Assembly: GCA_030063045.1 (NCBI GenBank)
Contig: JAQSEB010000042.1
Span: 992,001-1,056,000, forward strand
Direction of reading: 5' to 3'
DNA: 64,000 nucleotides
Source of the DNA: Pratylenchus scribneri
Lineage: Eukaryota; Nematoda; Chromadorea; Rhabditida; Pratylenchidae
A model generated the notes under the pieces. The model saw only the letters and a list, made by a program, of their open reading frames with translations, had not been told where the DNA came from and searched no databases. The position numbers were made by a program, and so were the translations under genes. Numbering within the stretch: position 1 is the first letter of the stretch; the number at the start of each line of letters is the position of its first letter. Of this stretch, positions 33,598-44,939 are shown one piece after another.

Positions 33598-36500
33598 TTA
33601 CACCCAATCATCGATATTGGCAATTGTGTAGGCTAATGTGGCAAAAATGGCTGCTGTATAGTCGATGTCACCTTCCTTAAAAATATTCAAATAATCGGCA
33701 TTTGTGTGATGAAAATAGAAATAGTAATCAACGCCTGTTGGAAAATATTCGAAATTTTATTTAACATTATAATTTTTTACCCTTTTCGGCTCTATAATTG
33801 ACTGCAGCCACGCCATCATCCGACCAAAATTGCACGTCACCCTATTATATTTGATTTTATAAAATATTTTTATTCATTTTAATTTAATTTTCTACCTGAT
33901 CTTTGTTCATTTCCAGACTCAGAGGAATGCCATTTCCGTTCATCAAATGCACAATGTCTTGCATTTTTGTGCGCTGAAAAATAAATTTTTATTTAGCTAA
34001 TTTTCAATTAATTTTTAAGATTTATTTAAAAAAATCCGTTTATTGCCTGTTTCGCTGTGCCAGAAAATTTGAGAACCGAATTGTAAGTTTCTGGCTTGAA
34101 TGCACCCTGATCAGTCTCTGATACGAAAACAAATTGGTCAGAACCGTTTTTGTGTGCTTTATAATATGCTTTGGCGCCGAGAAGCCCTTCCTCCTCGGCA
34201 GTCCAGAAAACAGCGCGAATTGTTCTGTTAAATAAAATATATATACAGTGTAAAAAAATTGAAATATTAATCAAATTATATATATTTCATAAAATTCTTA
34301 TTTTTTGTATTTTCATAAATTCTGATTTTTTGTGTTTTCATTTATCCTGAATTTTTGTGTTTTCACTAATTCTAATTTTTTTGTATTTTCCTAATTCTGA
34401 TTTTTTGTTTTGCCTAATTCTGATTATTTGTTATTTGCTAATTCTGATTTTTGTGTTTTCATTAATTCTGATTTTTTTTCATCAATTCTGATTTTTTATG
34501 TTTTCATTAAATTCTGATTTTTTGTTTTTCAATAATTCTGATTTTTTGTGTTTTCAATAATTCTGATTTTTTGTGTAATTTATTCTGATTTTTTGTGTTT
34601 TTAATTTATTCTGATTTTTTTCATCAATTCTGATTTTTTTGTGTTTTCATTAAATTCTGATTTTTTGTTTTTTCACTAATTCTTGTATTTTCAATAATTC
34701 TAATTTTTTGTGTTTTCACTAATTCTGTTTTTTTTTGTGTTTTCACTAATTCTGATTTTGTGTGTTTTCACTAATTCTGATTTTTTGTGTTTTCACTAAT
34801 TCTGATTTATTAGTGTTTTCATTTATTCTAATTTATTGATTTTTGTGTTTTTACTAATTCTAATTTTATGTTTTCACTAATTCTGATTTTTGTGTTTTCA
34901 CTAATTCTGACATTTATTCTGATTTATTTGTGTTTTTACTAATTTTAATTTATTTGTGTTTTCATTTATTCTAATTTATTTATATTTCCGTATTTGTGTT
35001 TTCACTAATTCTGTGTGTTCCATTTATTCTGATTAATTTAATTTCATTAAACCCTGCTGATTTAATTAAATATTTTAACAAAATATACTCTACCTTTTTG
35101 GCACAAATACTGGATCAAATTTAGCAAATCGCCTTAAAGTGTCCATTGCCTGCCAAACAGCGGCCATTCCTCCACCATCATCTAATGCTCCTTGGCCAAC
35201 ATCCCAACTGTCCATATGCGCCGACAGAAGGACAATTTGTTCGGGATAGACCGAGCCAAAAATAAAAAATTTATTTATTAAATTTTACAATACAATATTT
35301 TTTACCTTTAATATCGAAAACAGTATTTCTGGATGTGCAAGTTCCTTCCATCCTGGATTTAATCCGCATTTCTACCACAATTTTCTTGCCTCGATTATAA
35401 AGACGTTTCATTAGTTCGGCCTCCTCCAAAGAGATGCATGCTATAGGAATTTGGGCATCTTAAAATTGGAGTTTAAAATCATTTAAATCTAGAATTTTAA
35501 ACATTGAAAAAGTAATTTAATAAAAAAAATGCCTTACTATGAAATCCGGAGCCAGTATGGGGTGTGGCCAATGAAAATGGTCCTACGGATTTGACTAGAA
35601 CACCAATTCCGCCTGCTTTCTCCACTTGGCCAGCTGAAGTCCGATATTTCACTGTTGGCCCATAACCTTGCCATTCTTGTGAGAAGAGTACAATTTTTCC
35701 GGACACATTCACTGACTATATAAATTAAAATTTTATTTTTTTAATAAATAATTAGGCTCCGATGTTGAATGAATATTTTTATTTTGTAAGAAAATTTAAA
35801 CAAGACTGAATTTATCTTATTAAATTGATGTTCCTAATTTATGGATTTTTTAAATTTTTATATAGAATGACAATTTTGAATAAAATTTTAATTCCAATTT
35901 CATATCAAAACGGCTGATAAAAAATACCTCCAATTGGTCCATATCCGTGAGCACAACAACTTGGGCCCGCACATGGCCTGAAGCGCCACCCATTATTGCC
36001 AATGGAGTTAGACGCAATCTTCGGGGCTCTTAATTATTTCATTTTATTTAAATCTAAGTTTTTTATTGTATTTCAAAAAAAGAAATATTTCAAATGAATT
36101 ATGTTATTTTTAAAATATTTTTTGCAAAGTCAAACCCAGCATAATGGCACTGTCGTCGCCTCGGACCCATTTTGGAAGGTCATTGACCATCTCCAAACGA
36201 ACTGAATCGAAGCGGTCGGCACGAAGTCGTCTGGCATTGAAATCAATGGCACTAAAAGAATTATATTAATTTAGAAATTACTAAGAATAAATTTATTAGA
36301 ACAAAAATAAAAATTAATCCTAAAATGTATCGCCTACTCTTCCAATTGTTTGGAGCACAAATGCCGATGACCAAAATCGTCGACCAAATGTTCCAACCAT
36401 TGCAGGCCTCGGCCCTTTGCAGAACCTTTTATCAAATTTTGCGTCAACCGTGTGATCGGCTCTTTAAACTGTTAAAAAAAATTTAAAATTTCTATTTTAG

Positions 36501-36902
36501 CTAAAAAATCACATATTAATTTATTTCTTATTAGTGGAGTTTTCTAGCCTTAAAAAGATTTTCCCTGATCTGAAATCAATCAAAATTCAGATTAACTATT
36601 TCAAATAAATCAAAGAATTTATTTATGGCAATCAAAATGTAGGAAAAAAAATTACACAAAAAATGGTCAGCAGGCAAGGCAAAAAAGTGGTCGAAAACAA
36701 GAAATAACAAAAGATTAACAAAGGACCTTGGGGAGAGCTTAATTAGGGCCATAGGCATGATTCATATAGAAGAGAAAAATAAACAATTTCAAATTTACAT
36801 TTTTACCTGTTTGCGAATTGTAATATTGGATTGGCCTAAAATGGCGAAGAAAATGCTGGCATAAGCAAATGAAATAATGAATAATGCGTTTAAAATCCAC
36901 AT
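33598..36902 (-). CDS. Carboxypeptidase Q (M28 metallopeptidase), secreted/lysosomal
   Basis: Releases unsubstituted amino acids from dipeptides; known members are secreted or lysosomal dizinc enzymes. Exon 1 (36807-36902) encodes [20 protein letters not shown], a signal peptide. Following exons give [88 protein letters not shown], and the zinc-binding core: [19 protein letters not shown] (His and Asp ligands), [20 protein letters not shown] (catalytic/ligand Glu), VSETDQGAF (Asp ligand) and [10 protein letters not shown] (His ligand). The stop is at 33598 after IDDWV. All expected metal ligands are present and the length fits the family (about 470 residues). One intron is swollen to about 860 bp by an AATCAGAA-type array. 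No neighbour appears functionally related. Confidence 0.93.
34290..35040. repeat. ATTCTGATTTTTTGTGTTTTCA minisatellite in a carboxypeptidase Q intron
   Basis: About 30 imperfect units of 20-25 bp with core AATTCTGATTTTTTGTG and TTTTCACT spacer. On the minus (transcribed) strand the core reads AATCAGAATT, the same as in arrays at 1.7, 3.1 and 45.9 kb. It accounts for nearly the whole intron. Confidence 0.85.
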
Positions 36903-37455
36903 CTAAAAATTTTAAATATTGTCTTTATAAAAATATTTTTAACGAAATGATTTTTGATTTTTTCCATCAAATGACAATGATTTTGTCTTGTTATTTTTGT
37001 TTATTATTTGAATGAGAATAGTTAAAAGCACAGCTGTTCTTTTTTTTATTAAAATTTGAAAAACAAAACAATGGAGAAATATTTCCGGTTGATAAATTTA
37101 AAAGGAAATGATTGTCTTAAAAATTTAGTAAAATTGGGAAATATAATAATCATTCCAAAAACTGGTTGATGGCCGAATTTAAATGTAATTTATTTATTCT
37201 CGTCGATGTTCTTATCTGTCCTTTCATTTTTCTTCCTCACCTAATATTTTATTTATTACTAAAGTCATAAAGTCAAAATACTTTTTCGAACCAAAATTTG
37301 AATCATCGTAGATATAAAACCGGAGAATTAATATTTCCCTTATCAATAAAATATGAAGCTATAAATAAAATAGGAAAAGCATTGATCGATTAATTTGTAT
37401 TTTGTAAAAGATTTTTATAATTTGGTGGACACACGATATGATTATTCCATTTTTA

Positions 37456-37725
37456 GGGAAAATATTAATTTACTTACATAAAAATTATTGAATTTACATA
37501 AATTCTTTCATGTCTAAAAATATTATTTTTTTGAGTCCATATAATTTGGCCATAACAAGATATTAGGGCTCAGGGTTGGGTTCCTGGCAGGATGGGATTA
37601 GCGGCTAATAAGGACTAAAGAAATCTGCTGATTGGCCAAGTTATATGTCTTCAAAAAATGATTATTTTTCGACACGAAAAATTTGGGTAAATTAATTCTT
37701 TTTTGGGCAAATTAATATTTTCCCC
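37456..37725. mobile_element. MITE family A, copy 1
   Basis: Near-palindromic element. Left arm GGGAAAATATTAATTTAC ... CCATATAATTTGGCC; right arm, in reverse complement, GGGGAAAATATTAATTTGCC ... CATATAACTTGGCC. The ~90-bp arms flank a core with GGCAGGATGGGATTAG. The same layout and core appear at 38.3 and 40.4 kb. Confidence 0.75.
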
Positions 37726-38281
37726 TTTTTGGGCATTTTTATAATTTAACAAAATTAATTGCCTAACGAAATTAATATTAATGTACCAATTTTATGACAT
37801 ATATAAAACGAAGAATATCAAGGGTTGGGAAAAATGGGGAAAAAGTGAATGTGTCCCAATTCCATCCTCCCATTCGTAATTCGAACGAAACACATTTTGC
37901 CCCAATTATAAATAATTCTGGTTTTATGGCTGGCTATGCTTTGTAGATCGGATTTGAAGGAGCTTCTTCATCCTTCCTTCCCATTTTTACGCTGTTTAAG
38001 TGAAAAGAAGAACAGCAGAGGTAACCAGGTAAGTTTTTGTTTTTGCTTTTTAAAAGCGTTGGATTAAGCTTACAAAGGAAAAATGTGAACTCCTCTTTGT
38101 TCTATGCTTTTTCTATGCTTTTTTCACCTTTGTAGAATTTTAATTGTTATATGTTCGAGGGATTTCTCATATTTCAAAAAAAAAAATAAAGAAATGTGAA
38201 AAATGAGAGAATCAATCTTTTAGAATTTGTAGGCATTTTTCAAAAAAAAATCGATTTAAAAAAATTGTTTCAATAAAAAAT

Positions 38282-38557
38282 GGGAAATATTAATTTACCC
38301 AAAAATAATCAATTTACAAAAATTCTTTCATATCAAAAAATTATTATATTTTTGAGGCCATATTACTTGGCCATAACTAGGTATTATAGCTCATTGTTAG
38401 GTTCAGTGCGGGATGGGATTAGGTGCTAAAGGTCTAGGGGTTATAGAATTTTAAAGATGTCTGATTTGGCCAAGTTATATGGCCTCAAAAAATGATTATT
38501 TTTCGACCTGAAAGATTTATGTAAATTAATTATTTTTTGTGTAAATTAATAGATTCC
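38282..38557. mobile_element. MITE family A, copy 2
   Basis: Left arm GGGAAATATTAATTTACCC, AATTCTTTCATATC, GAGGCCATATTACTTGGCC; right arm mirrors it (GGCCAAGTTATATGGCCTC, TTTTCGACCTGAAAG, GTAAATTAAT). The core GCGGGATGGGATTAG is shared with copies 1 and 3. The arms have diverged more than in copy 3. Confidence 0.75.
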
Positions 38558-38574
38558 TTTAATTAATTTATTCA

Positions 38575-38725
38575 AAAATTAGCTACCCTCACACGCCGGT
38601 TCCATTCTTATATTACTTTACAGTTCCAATCCAACATATTTCAGCGAGTTAATTAATACGAAAATTTCATTCAATATTATTAATTCCAAAGTTATTAAAA
38701 TTTTTAAAATAATTGCAATTCATTT
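38575..38725. repeat. Dispersed repeat, second copy
   Basis: Matches 33345-33500: ACACGCCGGTTCCAT, then ACGAAAATTTCATTCAATAT and TATTAATTC, then AAAGTTATTAAA. Located immediately 3' of the membrane-protein gene on the minus strand, as the other copy is 3' of carboxypeptidase Q. Confidence 0.65.
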
Positions 38726-38755
38726 TTGTAATTAAAAATCAATAAATTCACAAAA

Positions 38756-40232
38756 TTATCGTCTTCTTCTCTTGTAGAACATCAAAAATTCAGCTGGCTT
38801 AAATGAATCGACAAAAGCCTGGAAAAAATATAAAATATTATATGGATTTTTATTTGAATTTTTTAACTTTTGTACATTTTTAAAAATTCACGAACAAAAA
38901 TTTAACATTATTTGTTGACTAAATTAAATCGAATTATTTTTAAAATTTTCTCCAAGTAAAAAATGGCCAAATCCTAAATCACCTCACCTTGTATTCCATC
39001 GCATTTTCTGTGCCACTTTCTACTTTTTCGGGGCCATTGCTGCCGGCAGCATCCATTCGAACGGCTTTGCCCATCCGCCCATTCGCATTGGAATGCATAC
39101 TCCCATTTGGGCTATTGTAATATTCCTTTGGCACAAATGAATGCAAAAAGAGGCAAACACCAATCACCTTATAAGGGAATAAAATAATAATTTATGAATA
39201 AATTAAATATTTCTAACCACTGAGAGACTCAACAGAACTGAAAGTGCCAAAAATGCATAGGAGGCGCCGACTCCATTCCAACATGATTTTTTCCGCCTTC
39301 TTGCCAATTCTTCTGCTTCGGCAACTTTGAATTTCAATGAAATTAAATTAATTTTTAAGGCCATTTTAAATTATAAAATTATTATTGAGAAATTAAATAA
39401 AAATTTTATGATTAATGGATTTTATTTTTAAAAATTTGTATAAGAATAATAAAAAATACATTACAAATTTATAAAACGAACCCCAAGAAAATTGGCCCCA
39501 AGATATTTGGTCCATGGAAATTTTTGGGGTTGCCAAAGTTCCAAGTGAAATTTTTTGATTCATTTTTGCGATGAAATTTAAAAATATTCTTTGGGAATGA
39601 AAGGTCGAAAAATCATAGAATAAAATTTGGGATGGCAGGGGGGAGGATGACAAAATTGGATTATTGGGATTTGGGAAATGTTAACAGCGAGAAGGGAAAT
39701 TTGCCTCTGGGAATGGCCAAAAAATATCCGAAAAAAGAAAAAATGGATAAAAGAAAGTCAATAAAAAGGAAATGAAGATGTGTTGAAAAAATAAATGAGG
39801 AAAAAATTGAATAAATTCTCAGAGCTAAAAAAGAAAATGATGAATTTCTCTCAATATAAATTCTTTTATTTTTGTAAAATTAAATTTGTCTCCTTCCTCT
39901 CAACAATTTGAACAATTTTAATGATTTCTTTAAATAGAAAGACGCATCAATTTTCATTTTTCGTCATAAATAAAGAAATTCATTTGTATAAATTTTAAAA
40001 AAATTTTACCCAAAATTTGTTGTGTTTTGAGCCATTCCAATCGTTTTCCAACGGCCAATGGGGCACATGAATCCAAGGACATCATCCTTTTACCGGGCAT
40101 TGCGGCCACCCCATTTTGGCTGACTCGAAGCAAATAATTCGATGAAGAAGAAATTAATTGGGTTGCTGGCCGGTGATGGGCTAATAAAAATAATATTAAA
40201 ATATTATTAAATTTATAAATTATTTTTTGCAT
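38756..40232 (-). CDS. Single-pass membrane protein, unknown
   Basis: Exons 40010-40232, 39218-39324, 38988-39167 and 38756-38818 join in phase and give up to 190 residues. Features in order: a hydrophobic start (MQKIIYKFNNILILFLLAHH), a segment with two Gly-Lys-Arg sites (GVAAMPGKRMMSLDSCAPLA, then VGKR), an amphipathic stretch LEWLKTQQIL, basic AEAEELARRRKKSCWNG, one clear transmembrane helix (YAFLALSVLLSLSVVIGVCL) and a polar tail ending FVDSFKPAEFLMFYKRRRR. Two starts are possible. The 40232 Met may be intron sequence, because TTTTTATTAG precedes the codons for HHRPATQ, which implies an earlier exon. Alternatively the last three exons form their own gene beginning at the ATG at 39364 (MALKINLISLKF). 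The second exon fits both readings. The 685-nt intron is long for this locus. Function unknown. Confidence 0.5.
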
Positions 40233-40373
40233 TAAAATTTTGCTAAAAAAATTTGCGATTTTTAGGCCATAAATATTGCAATTTCAATTTAAACCATATT
40301 GTCAACCAAATGCCTAAGGGCCTTTCCTATTCATTCTACTCTATCCCCACTTTTTGCCTAATCGCCCAGTCAC

Positions 40374-40677
40374 CCCATAATCAAATGAGATAATATTAAT
40401 TTGGCAACAAAAACACTGAATTTGGCAACAACCTTTCGTGTCGAAAAATATTATATTTTTGCGGCCATATAACTTGGCCCTAACTAGGGGTTTAGGGCTA
40501 GGGTTAGGGTTCAGGGCAGGATGGGATTAGGGGCTAAGGGCTAGGGGTTAGGGAATCTTAAAGAAGTCTGATTTGGCCAAGTTATATGGCCTTAAAAATA
40601 TAATATTTTTCGACACGAAAGGTTGTTGCCAAATTCAGTGTTTTTGTTGCCAAATTAAATGACTCCCATAATCAAAT
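40374..40677. mobile_element. MITE family A, copy 3, with 13-bp direct repeats at the ends
   Basis: Arms of about 85 bp are almost perfectly inverted: AATTTGGCAACAAAAACACT, GGCAACAACCTTTCGTGTCG and GGCCATATAACTTGG on the left recur in reverse complement on the right. The core has GGCAGGATGGGATTAGG and TTAGGGCTAGGGTTAGGG. CCCATAATCAAAT flanks it directly at 40374-40386 and 40665-40677, which may be the target duplication. The near-identity of the arms makes this the youngest of the three copies. Confidence 0.8.
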
Positions 40678-41177
40678 ATTGCCTCAATCTGCCTTTTTAA
40701 ACCCACTCTTTTCCCCATAAATTTTCATATTTTTTGATTCGTTTTTCCTACCAAACTTGATGACAATTATTTTATCATATATTTTTCGCACAATAAATAA
40801 ATATAATTTGAGACAATCTCCTAATCCCCATCCCCTAATCTTGGGCCACTGGTGGGCTTAGGCCCCGGCAAAGGCCCGGGACGAGAGCTAGACCCACTTT
40901 CGCCACGAAGAAACCTTATCCCGGTAAGCAGGACTATAAGATATCTTTTTGATACCCGAACCCTCTAATTAGCGCTTAATAAGTCCAAATTTTTTTAATA
41001 AAAATTCAATTAATTACAATTTTTCTCGAGATGCCGTGAATTTATGCCATTGATCAAAATTTTAGGTTGAGGGCAGATTAAATGTTCGGAAAATGGCAAC
41101 ATTCCTTCGGAACATCTGAAAATGCCAAAATATTGTGGAATAATTTTTATTAATTAAATTAATTATTTAGATTAATT
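40678..41177. other. Non-coding spacer with a short GC-rich patch
   Basis: Mostly AT-rich. A patch at about 40840-40945 (GGCCCCGGCAAAGGCCCGGG and surroundings) is unusually GC-rich. No RNA family was recognised and no gene is called. Confidence 0.4.
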
Positions 41178-41370
41178 GATGACCTCTTCAAATGATTTGG
41201 TGGAATTCGGAATGCGCTCAATTTGGCCACTCCTTGCACAATTCTTTCACAATTATTTGTGGTGTTGGCAGATGGCAAATGCGGCGATTTTTGATGTAAT
41301 TTTTGTGACTGCTTTTGGTTATTATTTTGTGGGATTAGTGGCTGACGAATGGATGATGCCATTATTTTAA
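41178..41370 (+). CDS. Possible small membrane protein, 63 aa (weak)
   Basis: ATG at 41178 lies 9 nt behind an AATTATTTAG acceptor-like sequence. The frame encodes one or two hydrophobic segments (WPLLAQFFHNYLWCWQ; AAIFDVIFVTAFGYYFVGLV) and ends EWMMPLF. The opposite strand is also open over the same interval with reasonable codon use (Met-Ala-Ser-Ser-Ile ... Asn-Leu-Asn-Asn), so strand and reality are both uncertain. No relative recognised and no poly(A) signal nearby. Confidence 0.25.
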
Positions 41371-43908
41371 TATGGCTAAAAATATGACAAATTGAGTGTT
41401 TAATTAATTTTCGTTAAAGTCAATGTTTTGGCACGATTAAAGTACTACTTATGCTTACTGCCGTTAATATTAATATAGACTGAAAATTTTTTATGTTTTC
41501 AATGTATGAATTTGGTGAGAAAATTTGAGATCAAAAGGAAAAAATATTAGAAAATAAAAATATTTATATTGGAATTTTTTACATTGCGTGGGATTTTCAC
41601 ACTCCTACATAAATAAATATTTTTTTAAATTAATTTCTTAAATTCCTTGAAAACGTTATTATTAATAATTATAATATTTTTAAAAATTTGAATTAAAAAA
41701 TATTCTAATTGAATTGGAATTTAGACAATGCTCTGAGATCAATAAACTATTTAATTTCACTTCAACTTCAAATTTCTTAGAATAAATAAGGAAATTAAAT
41801 ATTTTAAGAATCGACGAGTTTCAGAGCAGATGTTTATTTGTGTTGTGTGCATTTATTGCGTGCCAAATTTTCAATAATTTTTGGTATAAAATGGAGGAAA
41901 TAAAATAATTTTTCATAAAAAAGTTTTTTATTGCCCAAGTTCCAAGCATCGCGTGCATAGCTTGTAGAAAATAATTTTTAAAAAAAAATAAACAATATTT
42001 TTAAAATTTATAATTATAATGAAAATATAAATTTTTGTTTTTTAAGAAATTATATATTCAATTATTAATTAATTTGGGGTAATTTCCATGAGTCTATTCG
42101 TGGCCATATATAATTAATTAATGTAAAATAAATGGTGAAATTAAATGCTTTTAATAAATTGGGCAAATTTTCCTAAAATTACTCATTTTTATTAGGAATT
42201 TAAATAATTTAAAAACTTCTAAAATTGGTATTAGCACTCTCAAAAATTATGGTGGCTAAAATTGGAAATTTATGAATATGAAAGAATTTGATGGGACATT
42301 TGGATTATTGCGAATTGAATGATAGATGTGGGGAAAACAATTGAAAAATGGGCCAATGTGGGGAGGATGGGGCGGCCTTTGAACCAAAAAATGGATGTCG
42401 GATTTTCCGGTTGGCCGAAGAAGTGGGGGCGGAAGGAAATGGGAAGCAATATTGCCTAGCGGGATAATTTTTTATGAGCGTACTTTTGGCTTCATTCATT
42501 GATATCAAATGTGGCCTATTGCTGGGCCAATTCCAATAATTTGGATGAAATATTTTTATGTCAGACAATTACCAAAATTAAAAATAATTAATAACTAAAT
42601 TGTCTAGGATTAAATTAAAAAATGGATGAATAAAAATGAAATGAAAGATTGAATAAAATGCTAAAAATATTTATATCCCATGAATAAATTTAAATCCTTT
42701 CAATGAGATTTTTAATCATAAAAATTAAATAATTAAAAGAACTAAAAATGTATCAAAAAATCTCTAAAAAATTAGATTCGATTCAAATGTGTTTAAAACA
42801 CACAAAATGAAATGGCTAAAATGGGCAAAAATAAATAGATATTCGCTTCTCAATTTCAGCAATCAAAAATGTGGATTAGCAAATATAGATTTATGCCAGC
42901 CGGAAAAGTATTCTCATTTTCATTTAGCATACGCATTTTTCAGCATACATTAATATCAGTCTTTTGTAATAATATATTTTAGTAACAATTTTAGAAAAAA
43001 ATATGTTTTAGGTTTATTTTGAATACTAAAGCTAAACATGAATATGATATCTTAAACTCATATTTGTCCATATTGGTAAAAATAAGTTAAACAACCATGA
43101 TAAAATTTTGACATTGCTTACTAAATTTTACGCAAATTGGAAAGTACTCAAACAATTAAGAAAATATTTTTGGTGAATTAAATATATAATTAAACTGGTG
43201 CGATAGAAATTATATTTTTAAATATTCTAATTGGAAATCTTAAACGGAATTGGGAGGAGAGAATTTTAGAAAATAAAAACAATTTTGGTTGTCTCGGGAG
43301 AATCCTCCACGCCGGATTGCTTCAATTTTCATTTCGTTCTGCTTTTTCTTTTTCGCCATTTTTTTCACCTCACTATGGCCTGTGGCATTGGCGAATTCAT
43401 CGAAAGAGCGGAGGAGAAGAGGAGATGCGCCTTACGGCTATGCCCTCGTCCAAGCAATTAGGTAGACCGTGTGAGGGCATTTTTCTGCCCTTTTCCGGCA
43501 CATCTCAATTACACATCCCTCAAGCTTCAATTGCCATATACGGCACTGGGAAAAGGGAATGGAAATTGGCACTCGTAGGATGGATGCTCCAATGGAAATC
43601 ATATAAATTGGTTTCGAATTCGAGTGTCGGCGAATTTTTTTGTTGTTCAGCAAGAGAAGATTTTGGTTGGCCAATTGAAGGGCACAATATTAAAATAATT
43701 TCTAGGAATTTAAATTCCAAAGGAAAATAAATTAATTATAAAAATAAAAAGATAAATGCTGAAAAATTGCAATTAATTCTTTATTCCAATAATATTCATT
43801 TTCATTACAAAATTAATTTTTATATTTTTTTCAATTAAATTATTCGTTAAATATTCAAACATTTTTTAATTCGTCATTTCTAATGTACCATATTGCCATA
43901 TTCCGTCT
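41371..43908. other. Intergenic region, no gene supported
   Basis: 2.5 kb. Open stretches near 42305-42568 and 43317-43730 are open on both strands, lack an ATG or splice partner that improves them, and show no domain. The segment 43300-43700 is less AT-rich than its surroundings and could be a lost gene or an exon of an unrecognised protein. Confidence 0.4.
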
Positions 43909-44290
43909 TTAATTTGAAGAACAGGACAAACCGCCATCGACATTCTGAAATTTAAAAATAATTATTTTATTTTTCCCAAAGAAATGGAATTTATTAAAAA
44001 ATAAAAATATTAAAATTTAACCTTGCATGAGGTTAAAACTTTTTTAAGCAAAGTGGCAAAATCCTTCATATCGACCGTCTAATAAATTTTACCAATAAAT
44101 TTTAAATAAATTTGAATTATTTTTACCTGTTCAGGAGTATTTTGTCCATTCGATTTTCCATCTGAAAAAAGACGATTATGATTCCATTTTTGTAGAAAAA
44201 TTCACTGAATTGTGCCATTCCATGTTCATTGATTAATGTCAAAAGAAATAAAGTAATCAAAAGTGAGAAAGCAATTTTATGGAAATGCAT
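43909..44290 (-). CDS. Small secreted protein, paralogue of the 44.9-kb gene
   Basis: Four exons (44206-44290, 44127-44161, 44022-44078, 43909-43944) give 70 residues: a signal peptide (MHFHKIAFSLLITLFLLTLI, then NEHGMAQF), GKSNGQNTPEQ, TVDMKDFATLLKKVLTSCK and NVDGGLSCSSN. Exon 1 is 85 nt in both this gene and its divergent neighbour, intron phases are identical (1, 0, 0), and shared blocks include INE..MAQF, EQ.VD.KD.A, a Cys near the end of exon 3 and G...C..N. Exon 4 is much shorter than in the neighbour: the alternative frame of the same segment stays open longer (Met-Ala-Val-Cys ... Thr-Asn), so a past frame change may have shortened this copy. Reading from exon 1 into intron 1 leaves a longer but unspliced frame that I reject. 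Function unknown. Confidence 0.65.
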
Positions 44291-44939
44291 TTTAAAATAT
44301 TTTGGTAGATTTTTATGAATTTCAAAATTTAATATCCAATTAAATACATTTGATTTCATTTAAATATTCTTAAATATCCAGCAAAAGCTTATGGGTGGTC
44401 GAAAATTCCAAATTCATCAACGTAGAATATAGAATATTTTGATAGATGGAAATTCATTTTCATAGGAGAATTTCAATTTTTGAGAGCATTTTAAAATGTT
44501 TTCCCAACTGTTTTTGAATAAAATAAATGTGAATGTGGATCATAATTCTGTTCATCTCTACAATATGAGCATATAATTTGTGACTTGTCGAACTGCTTTA
44601 ATGCTTATTTTAAGGAATTTTAATGAAATTTAATGAAATATTTTCACTGACAAAAGCAATTGAGGACTGTGAAAACATTGGCCCTAAATTATGAAAAATT
44701 ATTGGAATTGCTTAGCATTTTTGAATGCAAATATTAAGCGGTTGAAGATGAATTTCAAAAGCAGGTGTCAAAATATTCATTGAGCCAAATTTTAGATTGG
44801 AAATCATTTTGGAGACCACCCAAATTTTTTCGAATTTCTGAGGTCACACTGCTCATTCTGCAAGGCTTTGAGCAATATTTAAATAAAAGAAAAATGCCTT
44901 GGGAATTATTTTAGAAATTTCCAATTAAATTTACCAAAA
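44291..44939. promoter_or_regulatory. Shared upstream region of a head-to-head secreted-protein pair
   Basis: 649 bp separate the start codons of the two divergent paralogues, so both promoters lie here. Acceptor-like or TATA-like sequences are not clear-cut (TTTAAATAAAAG at about 44877 is near the right-hand gene). Coordinated expression is an inference from arrangement only. Confidence 0.4.

Larger units (their letters stand above)
36903..38755. other. Intergenic region with two MITE copies
   Basis: Contains MITE copies at 37456-37725 and 38282-38557 and the second copy of the 33.4-kb repeat (38575-38725). Between them (37800-38200) is ordinary AT-rich DNA with a mildly GC-richer patch near 37,850-38,030 and no supported gene. 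Confidence 0.5.

Noticed and set aside
40490..40550. TTAGGG-like strings suggesting an internal telomere
   Set aside because: Nematode telomeres are usually TTAGGC, and these strings lie in the core of the MITE family A copy.
43317..43730. 137-codon plus-strand frame without ATG
   Set aside because: Begins with TTG, is open on the other strand as well and resembles no protein; left as possible degenerate coding sequence.
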